A stretch of DNA of 64,000 nt from an uncultured bacterium (GTDB lineage Bacteria > Spirochaetota > UBA4802 > JAGODF01), in NCBI GenBank assembly GCA_937921485.1, contig CAKZSV010000016.1, positions 1 through 64,000 on the forward strand. The letters run 5' to 3'. Shown in pieces: positions 26,447 to 34,977 of the stretch; the first letter of the stretch is position 1, and each line of letters begins with the position of its first letter. A program made the position numbers and the translations under genes. Under the pieces are notes generated by a model that was not told the DNA's origin, did not search any database, and saw only the letters and a program-made list of their open reading frames with translations.

Positions 26447-27310
26447 CTAATCCTCGCAATAATTAAGTTCGTGATCGTGCGGAATACCTTCAATGACTTT
26501 CCGGTAGGTGGCTTCATCGGGCACCTTGATGTTGTGGCTTGAAACCTGATTTTCGTACTGGCAATGGCACTTTGCTTTGATAGTGTGTGCGATGATCATC
26601 CTGGGTTTGCCTTTTACCTCGCTGGCGCGGTTGATGGTTTCATATATCGCATGCCAATCGTGGCCGTCCATCTCAAACACTTCCCATCCGAAGGCGCGCC
26701 ACTTATCGGCCAGCGGCTCGAGCGTCAGAACATCATCAGTGCGCCCGTCGATCTGTAATTTATTATAATCGCAGATGGCGATAAGATTATCGAGCTTATG
26801 ATGTCCCGCAAAAAGCGCGGCTTCCCAGATCTGCCCTTCGTTGCTCTCTCCGTCTCCAATGATGCAAAATACGCGGTGATTTTTACCGTCCTTTTTCGCG
26901 GCCACTGCCATGCCGATTGCACAGGAAAGGCCCTGGCCGAGAGAACCCGCGGTCATATCGATGCCCGGCGTCTGAATGCGGTCAACATGGCTGGGAAGTC
27001 TCGTGCCGTCTTTATTGAGCGTCCCGAGCCACGATTTTGGAAAGAACCCTTTCAGTGCAAGTGCCACATAGAGCACCGGACCCGCGTGCCCTTTGGAAAG
27101 CACCAGACGGTCGCGCTCATCCCACAGCGGATTTTTCGGATCAGTTTTCATGATGCGGTAGTACAGGGTGATGATGACCTCGACGAGCGAAAGCGCGCCG
27201 CCCAGATGTCCCGAGCCTGCCTTGCAGATCATGTCGGTGATGATGAAACGGAAGTCCTTCGCCAGTTTTTCAAGTTCGGCTTTGCCGGGTGTTTCGTGTG
27301 ATGAATTCAT
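26447..27310 (-). CDS. Transketolase, N-terminal subunit
   Basis: 287 residues with the thiamine-diphosphate motif GDGESNEGQ...LDNLIAICDYNK (from residue 152) and conserved histidines in GSGHLGG and SKGHAGP. GGAGG lies 5 bases before the ATG at 27308-27310. Split transketolases occur in ordinary pentose metabolism too, but the AOR, DASS and RpiB-type neighbours point to a dedicated catabolic role (compare SqwG). Probably needs the next gene for activity. Confidence 0.87.
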   Translation of the reverse strand: MNSSHETPGKAELEKLAKDFRFIITDMICKAGSGHLGGALSLVEVIITLYYRIMKTDPKNPLWDERDRLVLSKGHAGPVLYVALALKGFFPKSWLGTLNKDGTRLPSHVDRIQTPGIDMTAGSLGQGLSCAIGMAVAAKKDGKNHRVFCIIGDGESNEGQIWEAALFAGHHKLDNLIAICDYNKLQIDGRTDDVLTLEPLADKWRAFGWEVFEMDGHDWHAIYETINRASEVKGKPRMIIAHTIKAKCHCQYENQVSSHNIKVPDEATYRKVIEGIPHDHELNYCED

Positions 27311-27322
27311 CAATGCCTCCAA

Positions 27323-28795
27323 TTAAATGATGTGAAGCGCGCCGCCTAAAAAATACACGGATAGCGCGACGCAGAGTGATGCCAGAAGCGTCATGAATAC
27401 GCCCACCTTTGCCATGTCGGTGATGGTGAAATACCCCGACGAGTAGGGAATGACATTGGTGGGCGTGGAACTTACTAAAATGAATGAAAGCGACGAGGTG
27501 ATGCCGGCCGGAATGGCCAGAAGCGCGGGGCTGATATTCGTCGTTTTCGCGAGCGCAATGAGAAGCGGCACCACGATGATGCCGGTAACTGTGTTGCTTG
27601 AAAACATCACCTTCATCAGCGCCACGCCGACAGTGATGATGAAGACGATCGCGAACGGATGCAGCGAACCGATGGAGCCGAAGAGCACGTAGGCAATCCA
27701 TTGAGCTGCGCCGGTTTTATAAATGGCCATGCCGAGTGAAAGGCCAGTGACGATCAGCACGATGCCGCCCCAGCTTATTTCGCTTTCGGCCTGCTTCCAG
27801 CTAAGCACGTCGATTCCCGGCAGGAAAAAAAGGCAGGCGCAGGCGAACGCCACAAAGGAAATTTCGAGATAGTCAATCGTGCCGCCCGTCCAGCTTTTGA
27901 TAAACGGCTCGCAGATCCACAGCGCAATGGTGATGAAAAAAATTGAAATGACCATGAGTTCTTTTCTGGTGATGGAGCCCATGTCTTTTTTGCGCGCTTC
28001 GTACTCTTCGCGGGAGATGGAAAGCGCGATTTTTTCCGGCGGAAAAAAATAGAGCAAAAGCCACCAGGCGAATGGAATCATCATGAGCGCTGCGGGAAAG
28101 CCGATAAGGCTCCAGTCGAGAAACGTGAAATGAATACCCGCTAAATCGCGCAAAAAACCCATGGTGAGGGGATTTGGCCCGCAGCCGGCGGGAGTGGCAA
28201 TGCCGCCAATGAGCGGCCCCCATGCGGCGGCTATCATCAGCGCCTTGCCGAAATTGCTTTTCAGCTTTTCTGCGCCCGCGTCGCGAAGAATGCCAAGGCC
28301 AAGCGGCAGAAGCATCGCAGCCACAGCCATGTCGGTAATCCATGCGGAAAGCAAAGCCCCCGCTGTTAGAAAGACGAGCACAATGAGCGAAGGGCGGTGG
28401 CCGAGTTTAAACAGCATGAAGGATGTGACGCGCCTCATGAGCGTGGTGGCATTGATTGCTGCAGAGAGAATGAGTACCCCGATAAAAAACAGCACGATGG
28501 AATTTCCGAAGCCGTCGGCCACCAGATTTTTAAACGTGTCCACCTTTAAAATTGTAAGCAGCGCAAGCGAGATGAGTCCCGCGATGGGGAAGGGAACCGC
28601 TTCCGTGACCCAGAGGATGACCGTAAATGCCATGACCGCAAGCGATGCTTTTCCCTTCGCGGTGAGCGCAATGGCCTGTTCCCCGGCCTGAACCGGCGAT
28701 GCGTCGGGAAGAAACATAATAATTGCGAATGCGAGAATTGCGAGCATACAATATGCGTACCGCCGGTTTTCACGCCAGAATTGCGCGATGCTCAT
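27323..28795 (-). CDS. DASS/SLC13-type anion transporter (candidate sulfonate exporter)
   Basis: 490 residues, about 11 membrane helices. Family marks: paired SNT-like motifs (GGIATPAGCGPNP near residue 200 and FSSNTVTGIIV ... SSTPTNVIPYSSGYF) and the first-helix region FPIAGLISLALL. DASS proteins move dicarboxylates, sulfate and related anions with sodium or by exchange. Within this operon it may export the C2 sulfonate end product (sulfoacetate or isethionate) or import a substrate anion. The start is 4 bases after the AOR stop. Confidence 0.85.
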   Translation of the reverse strand: MSIAQFWRENRRYAYCMLAILAFAIIMFLPDASPVQAGEQAIALTAKGKASLAVMAFTVILWVTEAVPFPIAGLISLALLTILKVDTFKNLVADGFGNSIVLFFIGVLILSAAINATTLMRRVTSFMLFKLGHRPSLIVLVFLTAGALLSAWITDMAVAAMLLPLGLGILRDAGAEKLKSNFGKALMIAAAWGPLIGGIATPAGCGPNPLTMGFLRDLAGIHFTFLDWSLIGFPAALMMIPFAWWLLLYFFPPEKIALSISREEYEARKKDMGSITRKELMVISIFFITIALWICEPFIKSWTGGTIDYLEISFVAFACACLFFLPGIDVLSWKQAESEISWGGIVLIVTGLSLGMAIYKTGAAQWIAYVLFGSIGSLHPFAIVFIITVGVALMKVMFSSNTVTGIIVVPLLIALAKTTNISPALLAIPAGITSSLSFILVSSTPTNVIPYSSGYFTITDMAKVGVFMTLLASLCVALSVYFLGGALHII

Positions 28796-28798
28796 AGA

Positions 28799-30613
28799 TT
28801 AATCCTTCAATGAAAGTTTTCGAAGCGCTTCATCGGTGGGAATGCCATTTTCATCCCAGCCGCGAAGCCTGTAGTAGCAATCGAGTTGCGCGCGCAGAGC
28901 TTCGTCCGGCACGTATCGTCCCTTCGCGGGGCCGTCGGGAATCGGTTCGTTCATCACGCGCGCGGGAAGCGTGTCGCGCTCACGGGAAACGCCGCGCGCA
29001 ATATTGATACACCGTTCGAGCGTGTAGATGCGCGCGCCCGCTTGTGAAAGATCTTCTACGCTGAAATCCCATCCGGTGAGGAAGTTGAATGCCCCGGCAA
29101 GGGATTCGTTGATGAGCCTTCCAAAGCCGCGCTCCATGGTGAAGCGGCACATTACCAGAGAGTCGCCGAGCGCGGTGAAGTTCTGGCTTTCCACGCAGTA
29201 TTTCGCGATTTCTTCCGCGCTCATTTCAAAGTCCGGCTGAGGATAGCGCGGGCGCGCGTCGTGATGGCTTCCGCCGCGGTTTGAGGTGGCATACGCCAAT
29301 CCCATCGTGCGTATGCCGCGCGCGGAGTGCCCGGCGATTTCAAGGCCTTTTACCGAATAGAGATACTCGTGTGCGTTTTTGCCTATGTGCGCGGCCATCT
29401 TTTCCGAGCCAAGCGATAAAAGCTCACCAGCCCCGCGGCGGTAGGCGGTATCATTGATCAGGGATATAAGTGCCTCACCATTTCCGAAAAGCATCGTTGT
29501 GCCAAAGAGCTTTTCATCGCAAAGCCCTTTTTCAAGGCATTCCGCCGCGAACGCGAGCGTCACGCCCATGGAGATGGTATCAAGTCCGAGTTCGTCGCAG
29601 AGGGTATTTGCATTGAAAAGCGAAACGATGTCTGCATTATCGCACATGGTGGCCAGGGCGTAAATGCTTTCGAATTCGGGCATCTTCACATTCGTGCCTG
29701 CAAATCTTCCCGAGGGGACCATCACCAATTTGCCGCACGCAACGGGACAGAGGCGGCAGGCGATATTTTTTACTTTGAATTCGCGCGCCATGCGCTCGCC
29801 GCTTATCGCTTCCCACTCGGGGAAAACTTCGTACTGATTATTCCTGGAAGCGAGCATCCCGCGGTCGTTAATGATTTTCACCAGCACCGGCGTGCCAAGC
29901 TCAATGAGTTCTTTCGTCTGGTCACGAAGTATGGGAAGGCGGCTTTTTAAAAATTCAGACAGGCGTTCGCGATGAGCGATGTCGGCTTTTTCGTTTCCGT
30001 TTACAACTATCGCTTTGAGGTTTTTTGAACCCATGACCGCGCCCAGACCGAGCCTTCCGGCCGCACTGATGCGCGCTCCGCTCGCGATGACGGCCGCGAA
30101 AGGAACGAGATTTTCACCTGCCGGCCCAATCACCGCGCATTCGATGCTGCTGCCTTCGCGTTCTTTCAGCGCCGCGATTGCTTTCGAGGTTTCCAGCCCC
30201 CAAAGGGTATCTGCTTCATGGAAGCTTGCGCCGCTTTCATCAATGCGCAGATAGACGCGTGAAGAAGCGTTACCGGTGATTGCGATTGCATCAAAACCGG
30301 TTGCTTTAAGCATGGACGCGAAGTTTCCGCCGAAGTTGGAATCGCCAAAGAGGCCGGTTTGGGGGGAGATTGCCGCCGCATGCGCCCTTCCGGAACCCCA
30401 GATGGGGGAACCGGTAAAGGGGCCGCTTGCAAACACAAGGATGTTTTTTTCTGAGAAGGCATCATCGGCAGGCGATACTTCGCGGCCGATGATATCGGCA
30501 GCAAAGCCATTTCCGCCGATGAATTTCTTCGCGTACGCCTCGTCGAATTTTTCGATACGCGAAGATTGCGAAGAAAGGTCGATGCGCAGCATCTTTCCGA
30601 AATAGCCATTCAT
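28799..30613 (-). CDS. Aldehyde:ferredoxin oxidoreductase (tungstopterin enzyme)
   Basis: Oxidises aldehydes to acids, passing electrons to ferredoxin. 604 residues beginning with the family start MNGYFGKMLRIDL. The [4Fe-4S] cysteines are C286, C289, C293 (CRLCPVAC) and C489 (DSLVMCRF); the pterin motif DELGLD starts at D340. GGGA lies 9 bases before the ATG at 30611-30613; the frame also allows a GTG at 30628, very close to the predicted transcript start. It leads the operon that continues with DASS, split transketolase and an RpiB-type isomerase. In that setting sulfoacetaldehyde is a reasonable substrate (inference). Confidence 0.9.
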   Translation of the reverse strand: MNGYFGKMLRIDLSSQSSRIEKFDEAYAKKFIGGNGFAADIIGREVSPADDAFSEKNILVFASGPFTGSPIWGSGRAHAAAISPQTGLFGDSNFGGNFASMLKATGFDAIAITGNASSRVYLRIDESGASFHEADTLWGLETSKAIAALKEREGSSIECAVIGPAGENLVPFAAVIASGARISAAGRLGLGAVMGSKNLKAIVVNGNEKADIAHRERLSEFLKSRLPILRDQTKELIELGTPVLVKIINDRGMLASRNNQYEVFPEWEAISGERMAREFKVKNIACRLCPVACGKLVMVPSGRFAGTNVKMPEFESIYALATMCDNADIVSLFNANTLCDELGLDTISMGVTLAFAAECLEKGLCDEKLFGTTMLFGNGEALISLINDTAYRRGAGELLSLGSEKMAAHIGKNAHEYLYSVKGLEIAGHSARGIRTMGLAYATSNRGGSHHDARPRYPQPDFEMSAEEIAKYCVESQNFTALGDSLVMCRFTMERGFGRLINESLAGAFNFLTGWDFSVEDLSQAGARIYTLERCINIARGVSRERDTLPARVMNEPIPDGPAKGRYVPDEALRAQLDCYYRLRGWDENGIPTDEALRKLSLKD

Positions 30614-30639
30614 ATCAGTGAATCCCACATTGTGATGTC

Positions 30640-30668
30640 AATATAAATCCATAACGATTTATTGTCAA
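30640..30668 (-). promoter_or_regulatory. Promoter of the AOR operon with regulon motif in its spacer
   Basis: Minus strand: TTGACA, 17 bases, TATATT. The spacer contains AAATC-GTTATG-GATTT, an inverted repeat, and matches the spacer of the transporter promoter at 37863-37891 in 16 of 18 bases. Confidence 0.75.
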
Positions 30669-30910
30669 GGGTTTTATGATACTTTTTTTCATGGGCGGTT
30701 TTTTTCAATAAAAAAATGATGGATAGGTGAAAAATGGATGATGTGGTGTGAGGGCAGGAGCATAGGTGCTTCTGGTATTCAATCCTTCCATGCTCCCGTT
30801 CGTACATTGTGTGATGCCGCATTGCAGAGCGCATAACTGCGATGATTACATCTATCATATAGAAAAATCCTTCTGTTCGGATTAAAAATTATTGTCTGTT
30901 TCAAAATAAT

Positions 30911-31023
30911 GGGCACTTCTAAAAACCGCTTTCGTCATTAAAAATAGCATCATAGAAAGCGGTTTTTTCCCATACATTATGCTCAAAAGGGAACATCCTT
31001 TAAAACAGTTTTAAGAAGTTCCC
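30911..31023 (+). repeat. Dispersed two-hairpin repeat, copy B
   Basis: Same structure as copies A and C: GGGCAC at the left end, AAAACCGCTTTC/GAAAGCGGTTTT arms, then GGGAAC/GTTCCC arms. It lies between the AOR operon promoter and the small lipoprotein gene; TATAAT follows its right end at 31025-31030 and could serve as a -10 box for that gene. Confidence 0.85.
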
Positions 31024-31050
31024 TTATAATTTAAATTTAACGGAGGGGAT

Positions 31051-31194
31051 ATGTTTAGTAATAAAAGTATTGTCGCGAGAGGATTTGTTTTTGCTCTGGT
31101 TTTCGTTTTTATCTTTGCTTTGGGATGCAAGACATTCAAGGACGTCGAGCGTGAATCAATACCCGTGAGACCGGCTTCATCAAACTCTAACTAA
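31051..31194 (+). CDS. Very small lipoprotein (47 aa)
   Basis: Starts MFSNKSIVARGFVFALVFVF and continues IFALGC, a signal peptide ending in a spirochaete-style lipobox, followed by a short mature part (CKTFKDVERESIPVRPASSNSN). GGAGGGG lies about 5 bases before the ATG. It precedes a second lipoprotein gene by 30 bases with its own ribosome site. Family unknown. Confidence 0.65.
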   Translation: MFSNKSIVARGFVFALVFVFIFALGCKTFKDVERESIPVRPASSNSN

Positions 31195-31224
31195 AAAATT
31201 TATTTTCACGAGAGGAAATCTGAT

Positions 31225-32037
31225 ATGAAAAATTATTCGAATTTTGTATGTTTCGCACTTATTTTGCTATTCTTTGTTGGGAATTGCAGTTTTACTCCTT
31301 CATCGCCCGTGTTGATCGTTGATAACAAACACGTGCAAGGCGGGAAAAATATTGTTATCAAAGTTGATTCAAAGCCAATTACGTATGATGGGACTACTGT
31401 TATAGGTGTACCTGGCGCAGGAAAGGAAACCGCTACGGCAGTAATATACCAGGATGCGACAGGTAAATTTGTGACAGAATACAGCAATACGAATCAAATT
31501 GTAAATAGTCACATAGAATGGGTTCAAGCAGCAAAAGATGCAAAGTATATCCGACTTGTGATATCACGAATGTTTTATTATAAGGACAATGTTTCTGAAA
31601 TATTGAGGTATGCCTGCCTTTTGCCAACGCTCGGTTATTCATTTTTATTGTTTAATCCCGAGTCTTATTCTGATCATATATCTTTTGGGGAAGGCGGAGT
31701 AGGTGATGGTTCTGATATTACTCTTAATTTTGTACTTAAAAAAGATTTCGATATCATGCTTACAGTAAGCAACATGGGTAACATGGAGTTAAAACAGCCC
31801 TTTATCATAAGCGATACTCTCCCGGATTATATGCTCTTTAAAAATGCCAAATACTATGCCAGCGGTGGAGTAGCAAAAGTGACTTATGATAACCACAAGA
31901 TGGGAAACAATCAGAGCCTGGTTTTTAAGGTTTATCCGAACGAATCAGGTTTTGGTCAATATCAGACTGTTCAAATAAAACTTACGATTAGTCCCGATCT
32001 TTCAAAATTTCTAAATGACTATAAGGTTAACAATTAA
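31225..32037 (+). CDS. Putative lipoprotein of unknown function
   Basis: 270 residues. Signal peptide FVCFALILLFFVGNC with a lipidation cysteine at C21, then a predicted beta-rich domain (VLIVDNKHVQGGKNIVIKVDSKP; DITLNFVLKKDFDIMLTVSNMG). No family recognised. GAGAGGA 8 bases before the ATG; a strong terminator follows the stop by 8 bases. AT-richer than the flanking sulfoquinovose genes, which suits later insertion. Confidence 0.6.
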   Translation: MKNYSNFVCFALILLFFVGNCSFTPSSPVLIVDNKHVQGGKNIVIKVDSKPITYDGTTVIGVPGAGKETATAVIYQDATGKFVTEYSNTNQIVNSHIEWVQAAKDAKYIRLVISRMFYYKDNVSEILRYACLLPTLGYSFLLFNPESYSDHISFGEGGVGDGSDITLNFVLKKDFDIMLTVSNMGNMELKQPFIISDTLPDYMLFKNAKYYASGGVAKVTYDNHKMGNNQSLVFKVYPNESGFGQYQTVQIKLTISPDLSKFLNDYKVNN

Positions 32038-32044
32038 TTCCTGC

Positions 32045-32083
32045 AAAGAGGGGACTTTGAAAATGAGAAGTCCCCTCTTTTTT
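32045..32083 (+). terminator. Strong Rho-independent terminator
   Basis: A perfect 13-bp stem (AAAGAGGGGACTT and its complement) with a 10-base loop, ending in a run of T. It closes the two-lipoprotein unit. Confidence 0.9.
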
Positions 32084-32156
32084 GTTGCTATATCATTGCC
32101 TTTAATAAAAAACATTATAGTACCCTCTAACCGCTTCCTTCCAACCCCAAAGCTGT

Positions 32157-32570
32157 TTACATCTCCGACAGCAATTTTTGCCTCGCCGATTCAATATGCC
32201 GCATCGCTTCCTGCGCGTGCATCAAAAGCTCCTTCGCGTCATCGGACGTGATGCTGTCGAAATCTCCGTAGTCGGCATCGGTGCGATGTGAAAGCAGATT
32301 TTTATATGTTTTGATTACTGATTGCGGCAAGATGCCTTTTTTTATAAAATGCAGGCTCAGCATGGTGATGATGCCTTCATGCGTTTCGGGATTTGATCCT
32401 GCTAAAATGAGAAGGGCGCGTGCGGCGTTGAGCACTGCATAATAGCTTCTGTTGATCGAAGTTCGGTATAATCCTCCGCTGAGCGTTTTTTCTGCATCGG
32501 AAATGAAACCATCGGCCTTATCCATCCGGACATTGCTTAACTGCTTTTTTTCTTCGATTGAAAGCGTCAT
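32157..32570 (-). CDS. HEPN-domain protein, putative toxin
   Basis: 137 residues with the HEPN pattern INRSYYAVLNAARALLILAGSNPETHEG; the helix-end TH is typical, and a strict R-x4-6-H pair is not evident. Its ATG overlaps the stop of the upstream MNT gene by 4 bases. Confidence 0.82.
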   Translation of the reverse strand: MTLSIEEKKQLSNVRMDKADGFISDAEKTLSGGLYRTSINRSYYAVLNAARALLILAGSNPETHEGIITMLSLHFIKKGILPQSVIKTYKNLLSHRTDADYGDFDSITSDDAKELLMHAQEAMRHIESARQKLLSEM

Positions 32571-32890
32571 ACGGATATTCCCTCGCGTGTGATATTCTGA
32601 TAGAAAGGCGTATTGCAGGCGCGTTCCTGTGCAAAAGCGCCTGCGTCTTTTATAAGTGGCGAAAAAGAAAGTCCGCGCTTCTCTTCGATATCAACGATGA
32701 TGTCAATAATTTTCTGCTGTTTCTGCGGCGTTCGATTGCGGACAATAATCAGTATATCGAAATCCGATGAATCTGAGAAATCTCCGCGCACTCTCGAACC
32801 GAACGCAACGATCTGTTCAATATCATCGCCAAATTCTTTGCGAAGCGATCGGGAAATTTCTTTCAGAGCGTTTCGTTCATGGGTGAACAT
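32567..32890 (-). CDS. MNT-type nucleotidyltransferase, putative antitoxin
   Basis: 107 residues from the ATG at 32888-32890; the frame extends to an ATG at 32920 and a GTG at 32944, and no start has a good ribosome site. MNT signature GSRVRGDFSDSSDFDILIIV. TTGACA at 32920-32925 (minus strand) with CATACA 17 bases on would make the message almost leaderless. Third HEPN/MNT pair in the window, and unlike the pair at 10 kb the MNT gene comes first. Confidence 0.75.
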   Translation of the reverse strand: MFTHERNALKEISRSLRKEFGDDIEQIVAFGSRVRGDFSDSSDFDILIIVRNRTPQKQQKIIDIIVDIEEKRGLSFSPLIKDAGAFAQERACNTPFYQNITREGISV

Positions 32891-32974
32891 GCCCCATGTA
32901 TGCCGTACATTGCAGGGCATGTCAAGGATATAACGATTTTGCACGTGAATAATTATCGATTTGTTTCCCGATAG

Positions 32975-34966
32975 CTACATATCCCTCACCTTCTCAAACA
33001 CCACCGAGAAATCCGAGCCGCTTCGGTAAAACACCGGCGGATAGCCGATGGGCGCATCAACAGTGTGCGTGCCTGCCGGATATGCTTTGCCGCTCCAGAG
33101 ATGAATCCACACATCATCGGGCAGTATCACCTTCCAGCGCCGCTTCCCTTTGCGCAGCACCGGCGCCACGAGCAGATCGCGGCCGTAGAGATATTCGTAT
33201 TGCACATTCAGAAACTTCGCATCGTCATAATGCATAAAAATGGGACGTACAGGCGGAAGACCACTCTCTTGATATTCGTTTGAAAGATGCATATGATAAT
33301 CCCGCAGTGCGACAAAGATGCGGGTGAAGCGCGCAAAATGCGCAAGTGTTGCCGCATCGGAATCGAATTGCCAGTTGGAGGCGGGGCGATTTCCTTCGTG
33401 TGTGCGCATTGTCTGCGTGAAGGCAGCCTGTTCGGTCCATCGCATGAACAGCTCTTTGGAGCGGCGAATCCACCCGACGGTGGTATAGCCGCCGATGTCC
33501 GAATGATGATACCCGATGCCGCACATCCCGAGCGAAAGCGCTGCGGGAATCACGGTTGCAAGCCCGTCGTCGAAGCTCCAGTTGACGAGCTGATCGCCCG
33601 CCCAGATGCTTGCGGCGTACCGCGAACTTCCCGTGAAACCTGCGCGCATAAAATAAAAAATGTCGTTTTCTTTTTGTGCTTCGCGCACCGCCTCGAAGTT
33701 TGCTTTTGCCCACATGGCAGGATAGCGGTTATGATACCGCTCGGCATTTTCTTTTGAAAAGAGAATTGCATCGGGGGGAAGCGCTTCGCCGAAATCGGCC
33801 ATCCATCCAGAAAGGCCAAGCGCGATCATCTCCTGTGTGATGACGCTTTTATACCAGGTGCATGCCGAGGGATTGGTGAAATCGATCATGCCGGCGAAAA
33901 ATTCGCCGAAATCTTCGGTGTAGGTGCTTCCATCGGCGCGCAGCACTAAAAACCCGCGGTCAGCGGCTTCGCGGAAAAGCGGCGCGTCAGTTGCAAGGTA
34001 GGGATTGATGTATCCCAGAAAACGGATGCCGCGCTCGCGGTATTCCTTAATCTTTTCATCCAGCTTTGGGTACAGCGCTTTATTCCATTGCCAGTTCCAG
34101 AACAGCCGCTTGCCGAATGAGGTCATGCGCATGCCTTCCCAGTCCTGTGCCCACACCGCGGCAATTTTCGCACCGGCGGAAATCGCGTTTTTCAATTTCG
34201 CGTCGATTACCCCGGTGCCGCCCTGCATGCCGAGTATTGCGCCGCCATAGACCCAGTGCGGAAGCGGCCGTTGCCGGCCGACAAGCGCGCTCAGTCGCTG
34301 CAAAAGCGCCGGACGGGAAGGAGCAGTTCCAAGGATGATATTTTCCGGAATATGCCGGAAATGCAGAATGTGATAATCTTTTCCGGTGAAATCGAACTCC
34401 GCGTAGGCGGACTCATCTGAGTGGCAGAAATACTGCGCTGAAGAGATGAAGGTCGGCTGATTGAAATACGTGGTGTACCATGTACCGCCTGCGTCGGCCT
34501 TGAGATTTGCCAGAAACGTGATGAGGTCTTTGCCGCGGCCGACGCCCTGTTCCTGCACGAAGATGGGAACGTTTTTTCCCTTTAGATTAAAATACGTATA
34601 TTGCTCGCCGCAGCCATAAATTCCTTCGCCTGCTTCTCCGCACAGTTTCAGCCAGAAGCGGTTAATTTCCGCGTCGGCGCAGGAAAAGCGGATTTCCAGC
34701 GTGCCGTTTTTTTCTTCGGCAGTCATGGTGAGAATATCTTCAAATGAAAGGACCACCCGCGTGGGGGTTGATTCTTTCACCAAAAATTGCGCAAGCGGCT
34801 TTTTTTCGCGCACGCTATCGCGGATTTTAAAATGGCTATAGCGCATGCGGTATTCCGCCGTACCTTTGCCTGATGAAATGCAGGGATTTTTTTCATTGTG
34901 AATAAGAAATGTTCTGCCCTGAAAGCCGAGTTCAAAGCCGTGATTGTGCGCATTGAATTCAATCAT
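32975..34966 (-). CDS. yihQ: Sulfoquinovosidase, glycoside hydrolase family 31 (YihQ-like)
   Basis: Releases sulfoquinovose from sulfoquinovosyl-glycerol and SQDG-derived glycosides. 663 residues. The nucleophile D391 (GWMADFGEALP) and acid/base D458 (WAGDQLVNWS) are present. The substrate-recognition set that, as I recall, marks SQases (Q, Q, R, W, Y; E. coli Q262, Q288, R301, W304, Y508) appears at Q248, Q274, R287, W290 and Y494, all at the same offset of 14; the stretch WAQDWEGMRMTSFGKR closely matches YihQ. No signal peptide, so it works in the cytoplasm after import. Third gene of a transporter-isomerase-SQase operon. Confidence 0.92.
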   Translation of the reverse strand: MIEFNAHNHGFELGFQGRTFLIHNEKNPCISSGKGTAEYRMRYSHFKIRDSVREKKPLAQFLVKESTPTRVVLSFEDILTMTAEEKNGTLEIRFSCADAEINRFWLKLCGEAGEGIYGCGEQYTYFNLKGKNVPIFVQEQGVGRGKDLITFLANLKADAGGTWYTTYFNQPTFISSAQYFCHSDESAYAEFDFTGKDYHILHFRHIPENIILGTAPSRPALLQRLSALVGRQRPLPHWVYGGAILGMQGGTGVIDAKLKNAISAGAKIAAVWAQDWEGMRMTSFGKRLFWNWQWNKALYPKLDEKIKEYRERGIRFLGYINPYLATDAPLFREAADRGFLVLRADGSTYTEDFGEFFAGMIDFTNPSACTWYKSVITQEMIALGLSGWMADFGEALPPDAILFSKENAERYHNRYPAMWAKANFEAVREAQKENDIFYFMRAGFTGSSRYAASIWAGDQLVNWSFDDGLATVIPAALSLGMCGIGYHHSDIGGYTTVGWIRRSKELFMRWTEQAAFTQTMRTHEGNRPASNWQFDSDAATLAHFARFTRIFVALRDYHMHLSNEYQESGLPPVRPIFMHYDDAKFLNVQYEYLYGRDLLVAPVLRKGKRRWKVILPDDVWIHLWSGKAYPAGTHTVDAPIGYPPVFYRSGSDFSVVFEKVRDM

Positions 34967-34977
34967 CGATAATCCTT

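Noticed and set aside
25010..30613. Simple pentose-phosphate operon
   Set aside because: Split transketolase and RpiB alone could mean this, but AOR, DASS and a promoter shared with the SQase operon make it less likely; kept only as the alternative.
32975..34966. Ordinary alpha-glucosidase or alpha-xylosidase for the GH31 gene
   Set aside because: The five sulfoquinovose-recognition residues and the neighbouring genes fit an SQase much better.
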